Shown: positions 44,699 through 50,892 of the stretch, in pieces
Position numbering within the stretch: the first letter of the stretch is position 1
How the letters are laid out: every line of letters starts with the position of its first letter
Origin: Pseudomonas sp. CC120222-01a
GTDB lineage: Bacteria; Pseudomonadota; Gammaproteobacteria; Pseudomonadales; Pseudomonadaceae
DNA length: 64,000 nucleotides
Assembly (NCBI RefSeq): GCF_003097235.1
Contig: NZ_QEQQ01000021.1
Span: 34,829-98,828 of the forward strand
Direction of reading: 5' to 3'
Program-made: the position numbers and the translations under genes
Notes under the pieces: model-generated
Seen by the model: only the letters and a program-made list of their open reading frames with translations
Told to the model about the DNA's origin: nothing
Databases searched by the model: none

Positions 44699-45472
44699 AT
44701 GGCATTCGAAACCATCCTGTTGGACATCCACGGCAAGGTCGGCCTGATCACCCTCAACCGTCCGCAGGCGCTGAACGCGCTGAACGCGCAGATCGTCAGC
44801 GAGATCAATCAGGCCCTGGACCAGCTCGAGCGTGACCCGAACATCGGCTGCGTGGTACTGACAGGTTCGGCCAAGGCCTTTGCCGCTGGCGCCGACATCA
44901 AGGAAATGGCCGAGCTGCAATACCCTCAGATCTACGTCGAAGACCTGTTCAGCGATTCGGACCGCATCGCCAACCGTCGCAAGCCGATTATCGCAGCAGT
45001 GTCCGGCTTCGCCCTGGGCGGTGGCTGCGAGCTGGCGATGATGTGTGACTTCATCCTCGCCGCCGACAACGCCAAGTTCGGCCAGCCGGAAATCAACCTC
45101 GGCGTGCTGCCGGGCATGGGCGGCACCCAGCGCCTGACCCGTGCCGTGGGCAAGGCCAAGGCCATGGAGCTGTGCCTGACAGGTCGCCTGATGGGCGCCG
45201 AGGAAGCCGAGCGCGCCGGCCTGGTGGCACGTATCGTGCCGCAGGCCGAACTGGTGGAGGAGGCGCTGAAGGTAGCTGCAACCATCGCCGCCAAGTCGAT
45301 CCCGGTCAGCATGATGGTCAAGGAAAGCGTCAACCGTGCCTTCGAGGTTACCCTCAGTGAAGGCGTGCGCTTCGAACGTCGAGTGTTCCATGCCGCGTTC
45401 GCCACCGAGGACCAGAAAGAGGGCATGGCGGCCTTCATCGCCAAGCGTGAGGCGCAGTTCAAGGATCGCTGA
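44699..45472 (+). CDS. Enoyl-CoA hydratase
   Basis: A 257-residue crotonase-family enzyme adding water to enoyl-CoA to give 3-hydroxyacyl-CoA. Oxyanion-hole regions F-A-A-G-A-D-I-K-E and A-L-G-G-G-C-E-L-A are intact, and both catalytic glutamates are present (C-E-L-A-M and P-E-I-N-L-G). The start M-A-F-E-T-I follows GAAGGAG. It is the last gene of the operon: synthetase, dehydrogenase (SDR), thiolase, acyl-CoA dehydrogenase and hydratase form a complete beta-oxidation turn. An intrinsic terminator follows. Confidence 0.94.
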   Translation: MAFETILLDIHGKVGLITLNRPQALNALNAQIVSEINQALDQLERDPNIGCVVLTGSAKAFAAGADIKEMAELQYPQIYVEDLFSDSDRIANRRKPIIAAVSGFALGGGCELAMMCDFILAADNAKFGQPEINLGVLPGMGGTQRLTRAVGKAKAMELCLTGRLMGAEEAERAGLVARIVPQAELVEEALKVAATIAAKSIPVSMMVKESVNRAFEVTLSEGVRFERRVFHAAFATEDQKEGMAAFIAKREAQFKDR

Positions 45473-45514
45473 TCTGGGCAGAGCACCGTCCAGGTGCACC
45501 GGCGGGCTATTTGT

Positions 45515-45556
45515 CGCCACGGCGTCCTTCGGGATGCCGTGGCGCGTTCTTTTTTG
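45515..45556 (+). terminator. Intrinsic terminator of the acyl-CoA operon
   Basis: GC-rich stem CGCCACGGC / GCCGTGGCG with an 11-12 base loop, followed by GTTCTTTTTT. Placed 43 bp after the enoyl-CoA hydratase stop. Confidence 0.85.
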
Positions 45557-45761
45557 TATAGGGCAAGGGTGCCAGCGGGCGGATTCCAAGCCATTTCGGG
45601 CAATTTCCCCCTTGATTGCTGTTGCTCACGGCGGCTTGGCGCCTTAGACTGCCGCCCCCTGTAAAAGAGTGCCGGTTGGCGCTTGAAGAATTCTGCTGCC
45701 GAGGCCAAGGCGTCGGCGGCACCCGAATCGCCCAAATGCACATATTTTCATAGAGAAATCG

Positions 45762-46166
45762 ATGACCAAGGAACAGTTGCTGGCCATGTCGGCCGATGAC
45801 TACATGAACGCTGAACAGCTGGCCTTCTTCACTGAGCTGCTGCAGGCGATGAAAGTCGAAACCCATGAACGCATCGAGCTCAGCCGCACTACCATCGAAG
45901 GCCTGGACACGCCGTCGGACCCTGCCGACGTGGCGTCGGTCGAGGAAGAGCGCAGCTGGCTGGTGAATGCCATCGACCGCGACCAGCGCTTGCTGCCACA
46001 GCTGGAAATGGCCCTGGACCGTATCTCCGACGAGAGCTTCGGCTGGTGTGATGACAGCGGTGAGCCGATCGGCCTGAAGCGTCTGCTGATCAGCCCGACC
46101 ACCAAGTACTGCATCGAAGCCCAGGAGCGCCACGAGCAGCTCGACCGCCACCAGCGTCAGGTCTGA
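45762..46166 (+). CDS. DksA/TraR-family protein with degenerate zinc finger
   Basis: A 134-residue DksA-like RNA polymerase secondary-channel regulator. The coiled-coil tip motif is D-P-A-D-V-A with Asp53, Asp56 and Ala58, matching the DxxDxA needed for DksA activity. The C-terminal finger keeps only two cysteines: Cys96-x-x-Ser99 and Cys117-x-x-Ala120 instead of four. This resembles the P. aeruginosa DksA2 type, which works without zinc. Expected role: ppGpp-linked control of stable RNA and amino acid promoters under metal or redox stress. No Zur-like box was recognised upstream. Confidence 0.85.
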   Translation: MTKEQLLAMSADDYMNAEQLAFFTELLQAMKVETHERIELSRTTIEGLDTPSDPADVASVEEERSWLVNAIDRDQRLLPQLEMALDRISDESFGWCDDSGEPIGLKRLLISPTTKYCIEAQERHEQLDRHQRQV

Positions 46167-46182
46167 CCTGGCGCAATGCGCC

Positions 46183-46214
46183 AAGCCCCATGGAGCAATC
46201 CCTGGGGCTTTTTG
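46183..46214 (+). terminator. Intrinsic terminator after the DksA-like gene
   Basis: AAGCCCCA / TGGGGCTT stem with a 12-base loop and a run of T, 16 bp after the stop codon. Confidence 0.85.
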
Positions 46215-46352
46215 CGTTTATTGCGTTAGGAGGCTTGAGCGTTTTGTTGCTCAGGACGTAACACTGCTGTACGAGGATGCTCTGTTACACGGCAGTCGGC
46301 GGGCGTATCATGACCTTATCGTTAGGGTGCTATCTAAGTGCCGGAGGGAATG

Positions 46353-46547
46353 ATGAACAGCCGAGTCGATGTCGCCGTGATGATCGGTTCAGGTGTGCCA
46401 GCAGGCTTGCAGGCACTGGGCAAGCGGGTATGTTGGGTGGTCCTGGTCAATGGCGAGCGCCGTGGTACAGCGTTCGCCACCCGTCGTGAGGCCATGGAAT
46501 GCCAAGCCGCCTGGTTGCAGCTCATGCAGGATGGCCACGCAGCCTGA
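46353..46547 (+). CDS. Small hypothetical protein
   Basis: A 64-residue protein (M-N-S-R-V-D-V-A-V-M-I-G) with a central W-V-V-L-V-N-G-E-R-R-G-T-A-F-A-T-R-R-E-A-M-E-C segment that reads like a small beta hairpin plus helix. GGAGGG upstream favours this ATG over the one 3 bp earlier and over the GTG at 46338. No known domain recognised. It is convergent with the next small gene, with 6 bp between stops. Confidence 0.6.
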   Translation: MNSRVDVAVMIGSGVPAGLQALGKRVCWVVLVNGERRGTAFATRREAMECQAAWLQLMQDGHAA

Positions 46548-46553
46548 GCGGCT

Positions 46554-46751
46554 TCATGCTTCCAGGCTGCGGGCCAGCGCGCAGGCCTCACGGTGCAGCC
46601 GGCGAAAGCCTTTGACCCTGCCAGTGGCGCTTTCGGTGACGTGGAAGAACTCGATACCTGCGGGTATGACGACGTAACGAGGCCTGTTATTGGCGCACGC
46701 GAGGTAAGAAATGTTCTTTACCTCTCGACGGATTTCAGTGTTTTCGTGCAT
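46554..46751 (-). CDS. Small hypothetical protein
   Basis: A 65-residue protein starting M-H-E-N-T-E-I-R-R with a conserved-looking core Y-V-V-I-P-A-G-I-E-F-F-H-V-T and a basic, Ala-rich C-terminal helix. The composition is natural rather than shadow-like. No family identified with certainty. It is convergent with the small gene to its left. Confidence 0.55.
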   Translation of the reverse strand: MHENTEIRREVKNISYLACANNRPRYVVIPAGIEFFHVTESATGRVKGFRRLHREACALARSLEA

Positions 46752-47058
46752 ATTTATTCCCCGGTAATGCGTTGATGGATACCTGAGCCCGTTCTGCCGA
46801 GGGGCTTGCAGTTATCTATCGCATCTTTTCTGGCGGGTTTGTTGTCAGACATTACGCTTCCCTGACAGGGAATATGCCGAAAGCCTGTTTTGAGGCCGCG
46901 TCTGGCACGGCAGAGTAATGTTTCCTGCGAGCTGCATCGTCAGCAGATACAGACGTTTCGTGCATCACTTTATTATTCTTTTCGCCTATCGAATTGAAAT
47001 GGCCGTGCCTCACCGACTCCGAGTGAGGGCGGATGTCACCGGTTTGAGGATTACTTCA
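46752..47058. other. Gene-free stretch with a short palindrome
   Basis: About 307 bp between the divergent starts of two unknown genes. It is AT-richer than its surroundings and should hold promoters for both. The clearest structure is TTCCCTGACAGGGAA at 46858-46872, with 7-bp arms, a candidate operator. The open frame that extends the right-hand gene back to 46918 shows no protein-like character. Confidence 0.4.
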
Positions 47059-47529
47059 TTGGCAGTCAGTACACTGGATACCCACGCCTTGTTTGCCTTG
47101 GGCGATTTGCGCGGCAAGTTGGCCAAGCTGTTTCAGGGCCGTTTCATCTATGTCACCGAACAGAACCCCGAAGGTCTGTACATGGCCGAGATCGACACCG
47201 AGAGCGCCTTGGTAGTCGATGACAAGCAACGCCTGGAATTGAAAGTCGGTGATCACTTCCGTGCAGCCGTTTTGCCTAGCCGCGAAGGCGGCAAACTGGA
47301 AATGCGCTTTCGCGAAATCAAGCTGAACGTTTACGGTGTGGGCGACTACGCATTTGTATCGGTGCCGGAAGGCGAGGGCATCGTGTTCCGCGAAGGCCAG
47401 GGCGTGATGTTGGTGTTCGCCGCGCAACAACAGGTTCAGGAAGGCTTGGGCAAGTTGCTCAAGGCGGTGACCGGCAAGGTCGCCAAATGGCGCAAGGGCG
47501 AGCTGACCACCTTCAAGGCCAGTGAATGA
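47059..47529 (+). CDS. Conserved-looking hypothetical protein (TTG start)
   Basis: A 156-residue soluble protein starting L(M)-A-V-S-T-L-D-T-H-A-L-F. I use the TTG because GAGGA lies 8 bp upstream; the frame opens further left but has no ribosome site and odd composition. The middle contains a hydrophobic/charged beta-rich pattern (R-F-I-Y-V-T-E-Q-N-P-E-G-L-Y-M-A-E-I-D) and the C-terminus is basic. Function not recognised. Its last codons overlap the start of the next gene (ATGA), so the two are co-translated. Confidence 0.7.
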   Translation: MAVSTLDTHALFALGDLRGKLAKLFQGRFIYVTEQNPEGLYMAEIDTESALVVDDKQRLELKVGDHFRAAVLPSREGGKLEMRFREIKLNVYGVGDYAFVSVPEGEGIVFREGQGVMLVFAAQQQVQEGLGKLLKAVTGKVAKWRKGELTTFKASE

Positions 47530-47738
47530 GCGCAAGTGACGAAGCGCCTGGGGCGCGTGCCGAGTTTCATCGGCAGCACCAGGCGCAAGCCATGGCCGAG
47601 GCCCAGCGCTTGCTGGCGCAGCGTGAGGCGATGGGCTCGGGCTGGCTGACCTGGGTGGCGGCCCAATTGTATCAGCTGGGTCCGCCACCTTATGCCGCCA
47701 TGGTAAGGCGCGAGTTGCAGCGCCTGACTCAGGGCTGA
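47526..47738 (+). CDS. Small hypothetical protein, coupled to the upstream gene
   Basis: A 70-residue Ala/Gln-rich helical protein (M-S-A-S-D-E-A-P-G-A-R-A-E-F-H-R-Q-H-Q-A-Q-A-M-A-E) ending V-R-R-E-L-Q-R-L-T-Q-G. The start overlaps the previous stop by 4 bp, which is the main reason to accept it. No family recognised. Its end is 11 bp from the convergent end of the Mrp operon. Confidence 0.65.
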   Translation: MSASDEAPGARAEFHRQHQAQAMAEAQRLLAQREAMGSGWLTWVAAQLYQLGPPPYAAMVRRELQRLTQG

Positions 47739-47749
47739 GTTCAGCCGTT

Positions 47750-48115
47750 TCAATTGCCGCGATCGCGGCCGCTGCTCACTTCTTCCGGTACGGCCTCTTT
47801 CGCCATGCGCTTGCGGAACAGTGCCGCCCTGGCCAGCAGCAGGGTGGTGACTGGCACGGTGATCGACAGCAGGATCGGAATCAGCCACGCGTGCAGCACC
47901 GGGCTTCCCTTGAGCCAGGAAAAGTAGATGATCGAGGCCAGGGCCACGCACCAGGCGCCGATGGTCGACGCCAGTGCCGGTGGGTGCATGCGCTGGAAGT
48001 AGTCTTTCAGGCGCAGCAGGCCAATGGCGCCGATCAGCGCGAAGAGGCTGCCGACCAGCAGCAGGGCGGCGGTGACCAGTTCCAGCCAGAACGGCAGTTC
48101 AAGGGATTCGGTCAT
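47750..48115 (-). CDS. mnhG: Mrp Na+(K+)/H+ antiporter subunit G
   Basis: A 121-residue membrane protein with three spans, including the MnhG/PhaG hallmark L-L-R-L-K-D-Y-F-Q-R-M-H-P-P-A. It is the last subunit gene of the Mrp operon, overlapping subunit F by 4 bp. The C-terminal tail is charged and cytosolic. Confidence 0.93.
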   Translation of the reverse strand: MTESLELPFWLELVTAALLLVGSLFALIGAIGLLRLKDYFQRMHPPALASTIGAWCVALASIIYFSWLKGSPVLHAWLIPILLSITVPVTTLLLARAALFRKRMAKEAVPEEVSSGRDRGN

Positions 48116-48390
48116 TCGATCACCTCACCACGCAACAGGAACTTGGCCAGGGCGAACGAGCCGACAAAACCGAACAGGGCAATCAGCAGCGCACCCTCGA
48201 AGTAGGTGTCACTGGCATAGCGGATCCCCAGTACCAGCATCATCAGCATGCCCAGGATGTACAGGTAGTCCAGCGCCAGCACCCGGTCCTGTGCGGAGGG
48301 GCCGCGAAACAGCCGGATCAACGCCAGGCCCATGGCCAGGGCGAAGATGAACAGGCTGGCGAGGACTGCGTTGGCGAGCAGGCCAGTCAT
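48112..48390 (-). CDS. mnhF: Mrp antiporter subunit F
   Basis: A 92-residue subunit with three predicted spans and the family motif R-G-P-S-A-Q-D-R-V-L-A-L-D. The start M-T-G-L-L-A-N is placed where ATG overlaps the subunit E stop (ATGA); the much longer open frame here is a shadow of subunit E. Confidence 0.92.
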   Translation of the reverse strand: MTGLLANAVLASLFIFALAMGLALIRLFRGPSAQDRVLALDYLYILGMLMMLVLGIRYASDTYFEGALLIALFGFVGSFALAKFLLRGEVIE

Positions 48391-48875
48391 TCGAATATCT
48401 CCATCAACGGGCGTTCGTAGGTGAGCTTGAAATGCTCGATGAAGGCCGACTCGTCGTCCAGATCGAACACATGCAGCAGCAGTACGCTGCGGTCCAGGGC
48501 CAGCTCCGACCATACGGTGCCCGGCACGACCGTGGTGATCATCGACAGGGCTGCGAGCCCGTGGGCGTCGCGCAGGTCCAGTGGGATGTGCACGAAGGCC
48601 GAGCGAGGTGGGCGTTGCCCGGCGCGTAACACGCTGATGGCCACCAGCAGGTTGGAATGGATGACATCGATGCCGACCCGGCCAATCAGCTTTGCCACCA
48701 CCCAGGGTTTGCGCACACGCGCGTATTGCGGGCGCAGCGGTGCCATCAGCAGCGGAGCCAGCACGCCAAGTGCTGCACCAAGCAACAGGTTGCCGGGGCT
48801 GACCGACAGGTTCAACAGTAGCCACAGCACGAACAAAGCAACGGACAGCAGCGGAGCGGGGAACAGTCGGCTCAT
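48387..48875 (-). CDS. mnhE: Mrp antiporter subunit E
   Basis: A 162-residue subunit with two N-terminal spans and a cytosolic domain containing the typical V-I-H-S-N-L-L-V-A and T-V-V-P-G-T-V-W-S-E-L motifs. Overlaps subunits D and F by 4 bp each, so the operon is translationally coupled. Confidence 0.93.
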   Translation of the reverse strand: MSRLFPAPLLSVALFVLWLLLNLSVSPGNLLLGAALGVLAPLLMAPLRPQYARVRKPWVVAKLIGRVGIDVIHSNLLVAISVLRAGQRPPRSAFVHIPLDLRDAHGLAALSMITTVVPGTVWSELALDRSVLLLHVFDLDDESAFIEHFKLTYERPLMEIFE

Positions 48876-50551
48876 GGCTGCACCTGTACGTCGAGTGTGG
48901 TCGGGCCAGGGATAGGGCGGGCAGCCATCACGGCTTCGATGTAGGCGTCCGGAGCCTGCAGGCTGGCCGCGGTGTCCTGGGTGTAGCGCAGCAGCGGTTC
49001 AGCCCTGAAGCTGAGGATGATGCACAGGCCGAGCAGGATCACGATCGGCAGGCACTCGTAGCGGCGCAGCACGGGCGAGGGGCGCTCTTCAGGCTTCCAG
49101 AAACGCTGGATGCCGACCCGGCCGAAGGCGATCAGCGAAGCCATGCCCGACAGGATGAGCAGGGCCACCAGCACCCAGCCCGCTGCCGACAGGGGTTGTT
49201 CGGCTGGCATGCCCAGACCCTGCGGATTGAACAGTGCGCTGATCAGGTTGAGCTTGCTGACGAACCCGGATAGCGGTGGCATGCCGATGATCAGCAGGGC
49301 GCAGGCGATGAAGCTCAGGCCGAGGAACGCCATGGTCCAGGGAATGATCTGGCCGATGACCACCTTCTGATCGTCGTCGAGGTTGATGCCCTTGGGTGGG
49401 TGCAGCGACTCGAGCGGTGAAGGCATGGCGTCTTCTTCTTCATCCAGCGGCGCTTCGTTGGCCGAGCGCGAGCGCTCGACCAGTTCGGCGAGCAGGAACA
49501 GCGCGCACAGCGCCAGGGTCGAGTTGACCAGGTAGAACAGCGCTGCGCCAGTGAGCGCCGGCTGGGCGAAACCGACTGCGCCAAGCAGAGTGCCAGCGGA
49601 AACCAGGATGCTCAGCGCGGCCATCCGCTCCAGGCGCTGCGCGGCCAGTATCGACACCGCTGCCACGGCCAGGGTGACCAGGCCGCCGTAGACCAGCCAT
49701 TGTCCGCCGAAGTGCGCCGAAGCACCGGCCTGCCCGGAGAACAGCAAGGTCCACAGGCGCAGTACGGCATACAGGCCGACCTTGGTCATGATGGCGAACA
49801 GCGCGGCGACGGGCGCACTGGCCGAGGCGTAGGCGGGCACCAGCCAGAAATTCAGCGGCCAGATGCCGGCCTTGGCCAGGAACGCGATGGCCAGGATCGC
49901 TGCGCCCGCGTGCAGCAGGCCGCGATCGGCTTCTGGTACCAGCGGGACCTTCAGGGCCAGGTCGGCCATGTTGAGGGTGCCGGTCACCCCATACAGCATC
50001 GCCGCGCCAATCAGGAACAGCGATGAGGCAAACAGGTTGATGGCGATGTAATGCAGCCCGGCACGCACCCGCGCACGGCCCGAGCCATGCAGCAGCAAGC
50101 CGTAGGAGGCAGCCAGCAACACCTCGAAGAACACGAACAGGTTGAACAGGTCCGCGGTGAGGAAGGCGCCGTACAGGCCCATCAGCTGGATCTGGAACAA
50201 CGCATGGAAGCTGGCGCCGGCACCATCCCAGCGGGCGCGGGCGAACAGCAGGGCGCTGATGCCGATCACGCCGGTCAGGGTCAGCAGCAGGGCTGAAAGG
50301 TGATCCACCACCAGCACGATGCCAAAGGGTGCGGGCCAGTTGCCGGGCAGGTAGACGCCGATCGATTCCGCTTGCCCCTGGGTGCGCACCCACAGCAGCA
50401 GGCAGACCGCGATGGCCAGCCCGGTGAAGGTGGACAGCAGGTTCAGGCGTGCCTTGATCTGGCGATGCTTCTCGCCCAGCAACAGCATCACCGCCGCCGT
50501 CAGCAGCGGCAGCAGGATGGGGGCGACGATCAGTTGACTCATGCCACTCAT
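48872..50551 (-). CDS. mnhD: Mrp antiporter subunit D
   Basis: A 559-residue polytopic protein homologous to proton-pumping NADH dehydrogenase antiporter-like subunits (Nuo L/M/N). The proton-conducting quinone oxidoreductase domain contains the conserved K in F-L-A-K-A-G-I-W-P-L-N-F-W-L and an early conserved Glu in F-F-E-V-L-L. A charged insert rich in Asp/Glu occurs near residues 370-390 (L-D-E-E-E-D-A). The start overlaps the subunit C stop as ATGA with GGGAG upstream. Confidence 0.94.
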   Translation of the reverse strand: MSGMSQLIVAPILLPLLTAAVMLLLGEKHRQIKARLNLLSTFTGLAIAVCLLLWVRTQGQAESIGVYLPGNWPAPFGIVLVVDHLSALLLTLTGVIGISALLFARARWDGAGASFHALFQIQLMGLYGAFLTADLFNLFVFFEVLLAASYGLLLHGSGRARVRAGLHYIAINLFASSLFLIGAAMLYGVTGTLNMADLALKVPLVPEADRGLLHAGAAILAIAFLAKAGIWPLNFWLVPAYASASAPVAALFAIMTKVGLYAVLRLWTLLFSGQAGASAHFGGQWLVYGGLVTLAVAAVSILAAQRLERMAALSILVSAGTLLGAVGFAQPALTGAALFYLVNSTLALCALFLLAELVERSRSANEAPLDEEEDAMPSPLESLHPPKGINLDDDQKVVIGQIIPWTMAFLGLSFIACALLIIGMPPLSGFVSKLNLISALFNPQGLGMPAEQPLSAAGWVLVALLILSGMASLIAFGRVGIQRFWKPEERPSPVLRRYECLPIVILLGLCIILSFRAEPLLRYTQDTAASLQAPDAYIEAVMAARPIPGPTTLDVQVQP

Positions 50552-50892
50552 TCGTCACGCTCCCGGCCGTCCACATGGTCGGTGCCGGTCAGGCCGCGCG
50601 ATGCCAGCAGCACCACCAGGAACAGCGCGGTCATGGCAAAGCTGATGACGATGGCGGTGAGCACCAGCGCCTGTGGCAGCGGGTCGGTGTAGTGCAGCAG
50701 GTCCTGGGTCACGCCGTCCTTGATGATTGGCTCCTTGCCGATGAACAGGCTGCCCATGCTGAAGATGAACAGGTTGACCCCATAGGACAGCAGGCACAGG
50801 CCCATGATCACCTGGTAGGTACGCGGGCGCAGGATCAACCACACCCCCGAGGCGGCCAGTACACCGATGGCGACTGCAATGACTTCTTCCAT
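50548..50892 (-). CDS. mnhC: Mrp antiporter subunit C
   Basis: A 114-residue NuoK-like subunit with three spans (V-I-M-G-L-C-L-L-S-Y-G-V-N-L-F-I-F and L-T-A-I-V-I-S-F-A-M-T-A-L). Its ends overlap both neighbouring genes by a few bases. Confidence 0.94.
   Translation of the reverse strand: MEEVIAVAIGVLAASGVWLILRPRTYQVIMGLCLLSYGVNLFIFSMGSLFIGKEPIIKDGVTQDLLHYTDPLPQALVLTAIVISFAMTALFLVVLLASRGLTGTDHVDGRERDE

Noticed and set aside
46918..47058. An N-terminal extension of the unknown gene to an ATG at 46918
   Set aside because: No ribosome site and non-protein-like composition; GAGGA supports the TTG at 47059.
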